A stretch of 64,000 nt of DNA. Origin: Athripsodes cinereus (Eukaryota; Arthropoda; Insecta; Trichoptera; Leptoceridae). The stretch spans positions 38,391,542 to 38,455,541 of the forward strand of contig OX388305.1 in assembly GCA_947579605.1 (NCBI GenBank), read 5' to 3'. The notes under the pieces were generated by a model, which saw only the letters and a program-made list of their open reading frames with translations, did no database searches and was not told the origin of the DNA. Position numbers and translations under genes: made by a program. Below are positions 12,041 through 22,280 of this stretch, piece after piece. Every line of letters begins with the position of its first letter. The first letter of the stretch is position 1.

Positions 12041-12259
12041 ACATACATACATAGACAATTCACACAGATCGAGCTAGTCCCAAACTAAGATGAATCTTGT
12101 ATTATGGGTACTAACGCGACGATACACACATATACATGTAACACCCAGACACAGGACAATTTGAAAAAGGTCAACGCTTCACTTTGCCCTGGCCGGGAAT
12201 CGAACCCGGGACCTCGTGACTCAAAGGCAAGAGCGTTACCTCCGCGCCACACCGGCCGA
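12041..12259 (-). repeat. tRNA-derived SINE, family B
   Basis: The best-preserved copy of this family. Minus-strand head 'cggccggtgtggcgcggagg', 'taacgctcttgcctttgagt' and a perfect B box 'gggttcgattcccggcc', then the body to 'ctgtgtgaattgtctatg'. The tRNA similarity lies in the Pol III promoter only. The 63-aa ORF across it is an artefact. Confidence 0.8.
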
Positions 12260-13279
12260 CTCCTTCGAATTATATCTCCTTCTTCTTTATTTTGAAAAAT
12301 TCAAATGACAATAGACTAAAAATATTTGCATCTAATATCAAAACTGAAATACTAACGTAATTAACATCTACTCTTAAAATAAAAACATGGATATTCACGT
12401 TAGGAATATTTTTTTTATAGATTTCTTTTTTGAAGAAAAGTATTTCAAAAGATCGATTGATAATGAATGACCTCATATTTAATCACGTTGTTTAATCTAT
12501 AATAGATCAAAATGCTTGATTCAATTTATCCTACTTAAGAATCGAGAAATCTCAATAAAAAAATGCATCGTCATAGACGAGACGCACGAGGATATTAATT
12601 TATGTGCTCTCCGAAAAAGGCCCCATGGGTCTGTGGATCCCTTTATCTAGCTGATGCCTCAATTGTGTGTTATGAGTTACCTACAAGCAATGGATTACCT
12701 GGTCATGGCGTTTGTTCAGATGTTAAACGTTTTGCTGGTTAGATAACTATAATCTTTTATTATGTGTAATTATTCATAGTTAGATAATCGAAAAAAGGTT
12801 TGTTTTGAAGAATGATCTTTATGTAATTGTAAAAAGTCATTGATCGAATGTGCAACTTGGTTTTGACAAAAAGAATATGAAAAGATTTCAAGAAATCACG
12901 ACCTTCAGTAATGAGAAATTAAATAAATATGAATACCTAGACTAGGTTAAAAAATACTGTCGCTTGCACGTAACAAAAAATATCAACACCCGTACCTACT
13001 CTCTAACTAAAATGTATATTTAGAACCGGCTTGCTAGCCCTGTTTACGTGATATGGAAATAACGTTATCATAGATTAAACCAAAACATTACTTACAAAAT
13101 AATATTTTATTCTTTGGTCCACCTACTTAGTATTAAAATTGAATAACGTTTTTTATTCCATATTGTTTTTCGAATGTTAGTCGTTGTTCGATGATCAGAA
13201 TTTCCCAAAAACAAAATTGACAGGTGAGAATCATTGTCAGACATTTTATGTGAACGAATAAGACTCTATACTTGGGGAA
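12260..13279. other. AT-rich stretch without recognised genes
   Basis: Nothing assignable. The 68-aa minus-strand frame at 12270-12476 is isoleucine/lysine-rich and looks like chance AT-rich coding. Confidence 0.4.
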
Positions 13280-13570
13280 GGCTTAATAAAGTGGAAATCT
13301 AAGAACGACACTGGGGCATTGTGTGATCGTTACTCATCTTCATGGAATAGCCCTAGTAGGGCGCTCTCTCTGCGAGTGTGGTCAGGAAAATGACACAAAC
13401 GATCATGCACTCTTTAACTGCCCGATTCGCGCACACATAGGCTTATACGATCATATAAGAGACGTAAATCGCTCATTCTATGTATGCCACCTACTCTCCC
13501 TCGGGTCCCACGATGTTAATAGGCAAATTACAAGGTGTATTAAAACTTACAATATCGTTTTATAACTATA
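13280..13570 (+). pseudogene. LINE (I-group) ORF2 C-terminal remnant
   Basis: The 80-residue frame 13323-13565 contains 'LCECGQENDTNDHALFNCP', the CxC..H..C knuckle found at the C-terminus of I-type LINE ORF2, and ends 'LSLGSHDVNR..IVL'. The same layout closes the intact ORF2 at 56831-60649 (LCECGLDDETMDHVFFGCP .. LSLGRVEIYR .. IVL). It is a 5'-truncated fragment of a related but different element. Confidence 0.8.
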
Positions 13571-13802
13571 TTGCAATTACGTAAAGATAAGACCTAACGT
13601 GGCCAAAATCACTCTCTGTTGGGTAGAACTGCCACAAAAAATATCCTGACAAGTGGTAAAATTTTTGGTCAGACATAAAGTCGAAATAACGTTTATCTAT
13701 GCTTTTGAGTAAGGCGTTATTTTACCAGATATTGTGTCAGTTAGAACAGTAGTTGTAGATTGTATTAAGTACCTACGTACATAAAACTGCAACCAAACTC
13801 AC

Positions 13803-13893
13803 CTTTTAAATGGTCCGGTGTGTCTCCCGCTCCTCGCATGATGTCGGTTAAATAGTGTTCCAGGGATCTCATGTTGTCTAAAGGGCCTCGTTC
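13803..13893 (-). CDS. Internal coding exon of an unrecognised host gene
   Basis: On the minus strand a pyrimidine-rich acceptor (ttatttgttccag) precedes 91 nt that are open in one frame, followed by a consensus donor (gtgagt). The frame reads ERGPLDNMRSLEHYLTDI, then MRGAGDTPDHLK plus one base, so the exon enters in phase 0 and leaves in phase 1. This fits the exon at 54597-54896, which ends in phase 0, as part of the same minus-strand gene; further exons would lie left of here. Base composition is clearly richer in GC than the surroundings, as expected for constrained coding sequence. I do not recognise the family. The MRSLEHYLTDIM segment looks amphipathic and helical. Joining to the upstream exon is inference. 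Confidence 0.7.
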
Positions 13894-14172
13894 CTGGAAC
13901 AAATAAGACACCAATCGTTTATTTATTTACCTTAATTTATCATTTTAAGTGGAATTGACAAAATTACGAAGAAGATCAACATTGATAGTGATAAAATAAA
14001 AAGTATACTATTTTTCTCTATTCTCTTGTGATTTAGGCAAAATATATATACATATATATTATATTATACCATCACGCCATCTTCAGTAAGTGAGGTAGAC
14101 AGCGGCTAATGTAATAAACATGAATGTCATGAATGAATTGGGGAAATTTATTGATACCTTCTTTGAATACAT

Positions 14173-14359
14173 CAATAGTTCCCAAACTATGGGTCGTGAC
14201 CCACTGGTGGGTCGCGAGTGAATATTGAGTGGGCCCTGAGCATTATGTAGTTCCATGACTCGCTACTACAGAATCTGAGCATTACCAATATTTATGACCT
14301 CTTTTCTTTGGAAATTTTTGTTAAATGGGTCGGAGCCCTGTCAATTTTGGGAACCACTG
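14173..14359. mobile_element. hAT-type MITE, 8-bp target duplication
   Basis: The left end 'caatagttcccaaactatgg' and right end 'caattttgggaaccactg' are inverted repeats of the CAGTGGTTCCCAAA type known from hAT elements. The flanks are gaatacat (14165-14172) and gactacat (14360-14367), an 8-bp duplication with one change. At 187 bp it has no coding capacity. Confidence 0.75.
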
Positions 14360-14989
14360 GACTACATTGTTTGTTATTGTGTACATATGTTGTCTGTAGT
14401 GAACTGTTGATGCTTAGTAAATTTAAAAAAAATGTAGTCCTCCCTGCGCCAATGAAGAAACAAGTGATAGTTTTTTTTTTAATTTAGTAGGTATTAGGTA
14501 TATTAGGAAATATAAATGGATGATAAAAATCTTTGTATACAATGTAATATGTGATATAATAAATAATATTGCATTATAATTGTAAATAATATAATATTTT
14601 TGATACGAGAGCGATGAACCACGCACCTGTCATATGTACTCAGTGGCGTAACTGTACAAAGAACAAGGGGCCGTCATTTAAGGGGCCTAAATTAAAAAAA
14701 AATCTGTTTATAGAGTATGTTTCTAAGTATTTGTAGTGTTTCTCCATTGTATGATATTATACATATCCTTTTTTTTATTCTTTCTTCTCCGTAGGCCATT
14801 GATTTGGCACTTGGAATCGTCAGGCAATTATATACGTTTTTTTTACGAACGACAAAATAATCAAACTACAACAATATGCGATAGATAGATGCGATAATAG
14901 ATATGCGATATCAGATATTCTTTTCTTTCTTTCTTTTTCAGGCAAGGCACCCGACAACGAGTGAATTATGCTTATTTGTTTGTAGAATC

Positions 14990-15105
14990 TACAAATCTAT
15001 CTATACTCTCACGCCGTGTCCCAGGTGGAGTAGGCAGAGAGAACGGAGCGCCATATAGATATATCCTTACACACTTCCTTCGCTTCCTCTACATTCTCAT
15101 AAATA
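14990..15105 (-). pseudogene. LINE ORF2 C-terminal fragment
   Basis: Minus strand: 'EAKEVCKDISIWRSVLSAYS' then 'TWDTA', the same tail as at 3895-4060 and equally fragmentary. Confidence 0.5.
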
Positions 15106-15189
15106 TTTCAACATACATATAAACATAAATCAGATATTCTCATACATAAAAATTAGTATCTATTACAAAAGATAAATAAAATAATAGAA

Positions 15190-15780
15190 CTTTATTATAA
15201 ATAACAATCCAACAATCTTCTAGTGATCCCGTCACATCGTTCGAGCTGTTACACCGATTCTATTTCAGTTCATGGTGCTAGGTTGTGGAACCAGCTTCCA
15301 CTAAAAACCCGTACTTGTACTTCTTTTTATACCTTCAAGAAAGAAGTTAATGGTTGCTAGTCTTGTGTCTCATCTACTTATTTGGAGGTTCCCCATGGTT
15401 TTAATTGTTTTTGTGTATTCATACACAATGAGCAGTCCTGCCCCATTCCTACTATTTTATCCCATCCCGCCCGTATCCTATCATCTATGTCGTATCGCGT
15501 ATCCGGAATTGTTTATATTGTTTTTATATTTATTAAGTAATTTTTTATTTTATATGTATATTATATATATATGTGTATATTTTTTATTTTTTTACTTTAT
15601 TTACTTACGATTTTTATTTTATTTTATTTTTTTGTTTAATGGGTTAGTTGGAAGATATCGCGCTTCCGCGATAAACTCGCCCATTGCACAAATTTATTTG
15701 TCTGGTTCTACAATGTTTATATTTTATTAATGTTTGTTTTTTTGTGCAATAAAGATTTTTATTACCTATTATTATTTATT
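15190..15780 (+). pseudogene. LINE (CR1/Jockey-like) C-terminus and 3' UTR
   Basis: At about 15262-15357 one frame reads 'YFSVHGARLWNQLPLKTR' then 'TCTSFYTFKKEV', the typical end of CR1/Jockey-like reverse transcriptases (S-V-x-G-A-R-x-W-N-x-L-P). A 3' UTR follows containing 'gggttagttggaagatatcg' and 'cgataaactcgcccattgca', then 'gcaataaagatttttatta', a poly(A) signal and a TTA-repeat end. This links the short 'ttagttggaaga' tails elsewhere in the window to a LINE. It is 5'-truncated and non-functional; the 126-aa frame at 15350 is antisense-like noise in the UTR. Confidence 0.65.
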
Positions 15781-15795
15781 ATTATTATTATAATA

Positions 15796-15945
15796 TATTT
15801 CAGCATTTCTCACAAGTGGGCCGGCCAGCGGATAACTGCATATTAGTGGACAATTTATATGTTCATTGCACTCGTGTTATAAACATATAAGTTGCCGTCT
15901 AATAGTCGATAAATATTTAGACTTTCAGGATGGGTGTATCACTTA
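15796..15945 (-). repeat. Retroposon family C, decayed
   Basis: 'tctcacaagtgggccggcca' and later 'actttcaggatgggtg' align with family C, with large divergence between them. Confidence 0.5.
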
Positions 15946-16375
15946 GTAATTTATAGTTGTGACTTACTATTTATAGTTATGTTATATCATTATCATAATA
16001 AATAAATATTTAACAATAAATCTAAGGGGGCCTAAGTTTTAATGCCATGCCACTGATTGAATTCTTATCTGTAAAGTTTGATACAAATATTTGATATTGA
16101 ATATATATTATAATAGTTATAATTATATTCTATACTTTGTAGTTAAAAGTTTTACATTAACATAATTAATGTACGTACAAAATTTTAGCTTTTGATTCCT
16201 CATGAAGAAAACAATAGCAAAAAATGATTAAGTCAAAATATGATTCGTAGAGTATGTTTCTTCCACTTTCCATAAGTATTTGAATGTCAAGTTAGTGCTC
16301 ATGAAATATAATTGTATATAAGGACTAATATTTCGATATACACTAAGGTGACGCTCATTTTGAAATAAGCTTAAT

Positions 16376-16713
16376 TGGAGGTAGAGTCTTGGCTTTGTGA
16401 ACAACGGGTCCGGGGTTCGATCACAGGTGCCGGTAAACTCCCCTATCACGACACAAGCTTTTAGCTTACTGTGAAAGGTGTATAAGGTTGTACTACTATT
16501 ACTACTACTATACCATCACGGCATATCCCACAAGTGGGGTAACCAGCAGACCAGCTGCATGTAAGAAACATGCAAGCTGTCCTCTCCGTGCCAATATAAA
16601 ATCAAGACATTCAGGATGGGTGGCAAACCTCATCGCTGAATTTAAGATGTAAAATGTTGTATAGGGTTGTATTTGGGTTTATAACAAAACCCAGATATAT
16701 CTTTAAAAAAAAA
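16376..16713 (+). repeat. SINE family A, split by family C
   Basis: The head (A box 'ggaggtagagtcttggc', B box 'ggttcgatcacaggtgcc') and body run to 16492. After a 166-bp family-C insertion the tail resumes at 16672 with 'tttgggtttataacaaaacc' and ends in an A-run at 16713. Removing the insert plus one duplication copy restores the normal SINE order. Confidence 0.85.
16493..16658 (-). repeat. Retroposon family C inside a SINE
   Basis: Flanked by gtataaggttgta (16480-16492) and gtatagggttgta (16659-16671), a 13-bp target duplication with one change. In sense orientation (minus) it ends in a (TAG)n-like tail, and its 5' end is truncated. This shows family C moves by target-primed reverse transcription. 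Confidence 0.85.
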
Positions 16714-18179
16714 TGGTTAAATTTTCACGTCAAAATGTAACGGACAGATAAAATGACTAATACCTATCAGACAGGTGATTTTATCATTATTATCAATTCA
16801 AGATGATCAATACAATTTTGATAATTTATTATGATAAAGAAATCTAGCCATAAAAAAAATATTACATGTCACTGACGGTGAAACGAGAAAGGTGTCACGT
16901 CGCTAACGAATCGGCTTAGGCTGGTTCGATGTGCACTAAAACAAAAGCATCGGTATGTTTAGCTTGTTTCCTACCACATGGTTGTGCAGATGAGGTGTCT
17001 GTTGATTAATATTTGTAATTAAATGTTTTTCTATTCTCAATTAAAAATTATGATTCAAGTCGAGAAATCTTGGAAATAGGCCAGTATTTTTGGTCCTCCT
17101 AATATCTGGATTCTGTCAAGAGATGCAGCCTAAATATAGATAATATTTTAAAGTTTTGTGTTAAGTTAATAACGCCATCATAAAATAATTATAATAATAC
17201 ATGCGTACTTATATGTTTATTGCACCACATGCCTTATATTTAAATAAAGTGATAAGTTTATCATCAAGTGAGAGGATATGGAGTACATATATCGTGTATG
17301 TAACACAGTTGGACCTATTTATGTGACAACTCATACTAGGTAAATTCATTTTTATCTAACGGTACATACCTAATTATTTGATTCAAATTTTTGAACAGAA
17401 CCGACAAAGAAAAAACAAGAAAGACATAGGCCATAGTTTGGTGAGCAGTGTGACAATGCCTTATTACATGCAAAAAAAAAAGAAAATTACAAAGATATTG
17501 CTTGTTGAAGGGTGTTTGTGTTTACAATGCGAAAAATCATACTAAATAATTTAGAAAGAATTAATAACACTGTTATATTTTCACTATATTTTATGAGAAC
17601 TCTAACGATTAAATCACTCGTAAACGAGTGGATGGCCTTGAGAAGAATAGAAAAGAATAGAATAGAATAGACTCTTAACGTTTTCACCCACTTCAACGGG
17701 CATTTTCAAGAGTAATAAATATAGTGAAAATATAACAGTCTTATTAATTGGCCTATTTAAATAATTTACATAGACATTGCGTTTTATCTTATTTAACATG
17801 AAGTATTTTACTATTATTTAGCAAGTAATAAATAATTTGTATTTATTAGGGTCTAGCTAATTACTAGAGGCATTTGGGATGTGTGTTAATTGTCTTGGAC
17901 TTAAGTTTTGACGAACACCAGCCTTTATGGCGCTCGAAGACTTACCTTCATAAAATAGTGGGAGGACTATTCTTCATCGGAGACTCTACATTAACAAATT
18001 TAATATTTTAATAACTTTGTATTATTTTTTATTTAAATCCCTATTTTTTATAAATTTTGGGAACTATATTTCCCCTAGATCTCAAAGAGTTAGTTAGACC
18101 ATCAATAGAAAAAAATCTAGATCATTGAATTAGTTAATCTACATATCTGTCACACCATAAAAGTTGATGCACTTTGCTA
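16714..18179. other. AT-rich stretch without recognised genes
   Basis: Contains a short GAATA run (17645-17670) and an exon-like 40-bp piece (17946-17985) that I rejected. The minus-strand frames at 17487-17799 have no recognisable domain. Confidence 0.4.
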
Positions 18180-18300
18180 TCGTAGGGCCATTATGTTTGC
18201 TAGTGAGACATGGACATGACTGAAGAAGGATAAAAGCAGCATAAATGAGATGGTTGAGAAGAATGCGTGGTAAAAGTCTGAGATATCGTATGCGTAACAG
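18180..18300 (+). pseudogene. LINE ORF2 fragment
   Basis: Reads 'AIMFASETWT', stop, 'LKKDKSSINEMVEKNAW', which matches the 'YGSETWTL..' to 'E-x-x-x-x-R' region after the reverse transcriptase core in RTE/CR1-like LINEs. It carries an in-frame stop and is too short to define a family. Confidence 0.5.
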
Positions 18301-19349
18301 TTCTATATCGAGGAGAAGAATATGTATAGAATGAAAGTTGAAGGAAGTTCACATATGTATGTGTATCATATACAAATACAACATACCTACCTAGATAATA
18401 TCTATTCAAATAGGTTGACTATCGGGGAGTGTGATCAATTGAAATGATTAATCTAGAGTGGTTCAATATAATTTGATCTACACTTCTTATTCTCTTAAAA
18501 TCCAGTTCCCGAATTGTGTCAAAAATTCATAACATAGGGCGATTGAAATGTTGTGAATTTCGCAAATTGATTATTTTATCAAAGTTCGATTGTAGTAGTA
18601 CGGTGCCTACCTACATCAATGCTGATTACGCAGGTATTATTATTTAAATGATAATGTTCCGTTATGTAAACATTCTACATTTATAATTCATGAAGGTAGG
18701 TACCTAACAATAATAATAATAATAATAAGGACATGGGAACTGATAAGAACATTCAAATATAGAAACCTGTCTCAACAAACACTACAATATCTTATAATCC
18801 ACCTGTCAATCAAGCAATACTTAACACTTCGTGAATGAAGATATTAACTTGTTTTATAATAATTCAAATTGGCGAACGAATAAACAAATTGTCAACAAAT
18901 AATTAACAGACTCTAATACTATTTGTGCGTCAAAAATGTACAACCGGGCTTCAAAAGATGAGCTATAGTTATTATATTAGGTGAGCGACTGAAAATATCA
19001 AACAGGCGACGAAAAATATTGATTGTCCCACTACATAACTATATCGAATGACTGGCGGAAAATATCAAGAGAAACACCAATTTGTCTTTTATTCTTTATC
19101 TTTACAAATTATTTTAAGGTATGTGTATTAATACACTTATTTTATTATTTTTCAAGAGATAAATTGTTTTTATTAATAAAACTAAATACATTCTCACCAA
19201 AGACCATATTCTTGTATCGCGAAGGAGAATGCCGGCAATGAAGTTCGAGCTCGCAATCTGTGATCGAAAATACAACCCGGCTGCCGATTACCTTACCTTT
19301 ATTTTCACAAAAAAAGTTTTTAAAAAAGAAAATTTAGACGTGTTTGAGT

Positions 19350-19820
19350 ATACATACCTATTGTCTGTCAATTTTTGATTTATTTGCTAACCACAATGCA
19401 GTCATACTGTCTCATAAACTTAATTGGGCAGAAGCTCTTATTCAGTTGCCCAGTGAGTCATTTTGTAAGCTCGTTTTAGTTATATTTGTAGCTTATAAAT
19501 TGAATTTTCATCCGCTTATTTAAATCCTACACTTGAAAATAATTTAGGTTTGGCTAAACAAAACAGACTAACTTCCAAACAACTTCATAACGAATTGTAT
19601 TTTTCTCACTAGTACCTATGTATCAAAATATAGGCCAGTCATGGATTCATTGATTTATGCTGCTTTCTTATGCTACCAAAATACAAAAAGACTCAGTCTT
19701 TAGTGTAAGTTTAGGTGTACCTATCCTGTAAAAGGCGGTCATTCAATATTTTCCATTTGCGTCGCCGAGTTTTGAAATTAGCTATAACACATTTTTGTTA
19801 TGTGGAGAAATTCGATAAAA
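19350..19820. repeat. Dispersed repeat D, copy 2 (inverted)
   Basis: Inverted relative to copy 1 at 11600-12030. Shared anchors are 'cctattgtctgtca', 'ttatttgctaaccacaatgc' and 'gaaattagctataacacatt'. The two copies could pair over about 7.3 kb in a transcript. Confidence 0.6.
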
Positions 19821-20210
19821 ACTATTTTAAGTACATGTACCTATTGAACGTAGGTATTTTCCTGAAGTTAAACAAGTTTGTTAATTATAAGATTTTTACA
19901 ACAATTCAATTTCTAAAATAAAGTGTTAATTTTGTATACATAAAAATAACTCTTATTGATAGGTTGAGTTGAAGAGGATATTAAAAGACACATAAAGGGA
20001 TATGGGTGGGATTCTTTTCGCATCATCATTGTATGTACCTACATTTTTTGTACAAATGGTAAGTGTTTTGAAAGAAACAAATTTCTATGGCTATATAATA
20101 TTTAATTACGAATCCAACGACACATTTTCAACTCAACTCAATTTTCGTGAAAATGTGTTAAGTATAGCGGATTTCGAAATTCGGCGACATATTTAGCAAT
20201 GAGGCATGCT

Positions 20211-20694
20211 TAGGGATGTGAGAAGAGAAAATTCTCCAGAGAAATTTCTCGTTTTCGAGAATTTCTCCTCTGATGGAAGAGAAATTTCTCCCCATAATTT
20301 TTCTTAGTAGTATTATGACCTTTCGCCCAATACACTTCGCAGCCAACCTTATTGATCCAAAAATTTGTGGGGCTGATTAAGGCCCAAATCAGAGGTTATT
20401 AACACTTTTTTTCCATGTACGTACCTGCAATTTTTTTTAAACTTAAATATGGGCATGTGGGGTGTCAAACATCAAGATTTTTCATCAGTTACTAGCACTT
20501 TTTCTATGTAGGTACCTAACATTTTTTTGTTTCCATAATTAGTTGTAGCCATATTGGTGATAAATTGTCTCAACATTTGTACATTGTTATTGATTGATTG
20601 AATGAAGTATTTATTATTAAAAAATCTAGGAAAATTCTCTACTTCGAGAAATTTCTCGAAAAATTATGTATTTCTTGAGAATTCCACAACACTA
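20211..20694. mobile_element. hAT-type non-autonomous element, copy 1
   Basis: Flanked by perfect 8-bp duplications ggcatgct (20203-20210 and 20695-20702). Ends are TAGGGATGTG / CACAACACTA. The sub-terminal regions are rich in GAGAAATTTCTC palindromes; the core 'gataaattgtctcaacattt' is shared with the copy at 32240. No transposase is encoded; it probably uses a hAT transposase in trans. Confidence 0.85.
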
Positions 20695-21318
20695 GGCATG
20701 CTGATCTTCTCAAATGTCTTATTTTGAGACAATCTGTATGATTATTAGGTATGTGAAGTGAGTCTACTAGTGAACTCATTCGTGAGAAATATGGTGAGTA
20801 GATACATAGATTTTCACTCTCCATGTATTTATTTATTTTATCCAAAGGGGGCGTTTACTGTTAAGTTAATAGTGATAGTGCGGTAAATATTAATAAACTA
20901 TGTAATGGTAGTTATATTATATTTTTTTATGTTGGATTATATGCAACTTTATAGCCGCTGTAAACTAACCCTCTTTATAATAATGATTTAATATAACTTT
21001 TGTGTGTAATTAATTTATTGTTTTCAATAAAATAAAAAGTTAATAAACTATATCATACAAAACTATATTTCGTTCTATACTACATTCGCATATAATCCGG
21101 TCACTCTGTAACTAGTTACTATTTTAATTCACATTGATAGTAAGTATTATATTACAAGACCATACCGTACTTATCACACTACACTGTTAGTTATCAATAA
21201 ACGCCCTGTCATTCATGTACCATATGTGAAGGTATATTACATATCAGGAACGCAAGCTGTTTACAAGTAATTTTAAATGTTCATGTCTGTTTTATTGTAA
21301 AAAATACAAACACCTTCA

Positions 21319-21484
21319 GTCGGTAGCCTGGAGGTAGAGTCTCGGCCTTATGAACATGAGGTCCGGGGTTCGATCCCAGGTGCCGGCAAACTCCCCTTTC
21401 ACGACACAAGCTTTTAGCTTACTGTGAAAGGTGTATAAGGTTTATAACAAAACCCAGATATATCTTTTTAAAAAAAAAAAAAAA
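21319..21484 (+). repeat. tRNA-derived SINE, family A
   Basis: Perfect B box 'ggttcgatcccaggtgccgg' and A box 'tagcctggaggtagag'. The tail goes straight from 'gtgtataagg' to 'tttataacaaaacccagata', lacking the TTGTATTTGGG piece, and ends in an A-run of about 15. Confidence 0.85.
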
Positions 21485-22011
21485 TTGTATAACAAGTTGT
21501 AGCTAAGTCATTAAAGGATCATATTGGTCTTCTGCTGTGATGACCCTAGAAATAATATTCTCTTATCGTCTATACTCTATAAATATTAACATAATAATTA
21601 TATTATTCGTCCTTTGACGCTTCTCGCAGACACGGGGCAGGAACCAGCCTCCTCCATTCAGAGTGTCTCTGCGTTCCTTGACCATTTACTTCTTCCCACG
21701 ACATTCTTTATATTCTGATGTCGTTATCCAGATATAATGTATTATGATGGACAAAGTATGTTGATGGCGCCGTAAAATTTGTAGAGTTCGTCTATCGTCT
21801 TATACGATTGGATCCATAAAAAAATATTTAGTCTCTTTTACGATAAAGTCGCATTAATTTTTCAAATTCCTTTAATTTCTATAGTTTTCGTAATAAATAA
21901 AGTCCGAGCTGTCAAAATTAAAATTTCCTAAAATCTTCAGGGTTTTTTTGTTTGTTGCGATATGTTATGCTCTTGATGAATAAAGTGATGGTTATCATGA
22001 TAGTTTGTATA

Positions 22012-22280
22012 AACAATAGTTGTCACGCGCTATTGTAAATATTGTATACAAACACCAGATGTCATTATTGTATACATATACCAGAGCCCGTAGACAATTT
22101 GTACTTGGCGATCGCCTACAAACGAATTTTCGTCAATAACTGCAACAATAACGCATAATTATACGGTACGTGTAGGTAGATTGTCGAAAAGTTCGCCAGT
22201 AGACGATCGCTAAGTACAAATTGTCTACGGGCTCTGATGTCATTATAAACAATATTTACAGTGACGCGTGGCGAAATTGT
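22012..22280. mobile_element. Outer MITE interrupted by a second MITE
   Basis: 'ttgtcacgcgctattgtaaa' at 22020 and the complement of 'aatatttacagtgacgcgtg' at about 22251 are inverted repeats (about 25 bp with a few mismatches). The interior contains another MITE (22082-22236), and 'gatgtcattat' occurs on both sides of it, although one copy lies about 13 bp from the inner border. Confidence 0.5.
22082..22236. mobile_element. Palindromic MITE (CAGAGCCCGTAGACAA ends)
   Basis: Inverted ends of about 33 bp: 'cagagcccgtagacaatttg' at the left, with its exact complement ending at 22236. One mismatch zone lies near 'ttgg/taag'. It has a 155-bp length and no ORF. Confidence 0.8.

Larger units (their letters stand above)
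14641..16055. mobile_element. Possible DNA-transposon remnant, CAGTGGC ends
   Basis: Starts 'cagtggcgtaactg' and ends with the complement of 'cagtggcatggcat'; 'ggggcctaa' occurs near both ends in direct orientation. The interior is filled by LINE and family-C fragments. Outer flanks show no matching duplication, so the two ends may belong to different copies. Confidence 0.3.

Noticed and set aside
12041..12259. tRNA gene candidates (A and B boxes) here and in the SINE-A copies
   Set aside because: Only the Pol III promoter boxes are conserved; the sequences continue into a shared non-tRNA body and tail and occur in many copies, so they are SINEs.
17946..17985. 40-bp minus-strand exon with AG/GT borders
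   Set aside because: Splice motifs look good, but 40 nt would break the phase between the two supported exons, and the acceptor lacks a strong pyrimidine tract.
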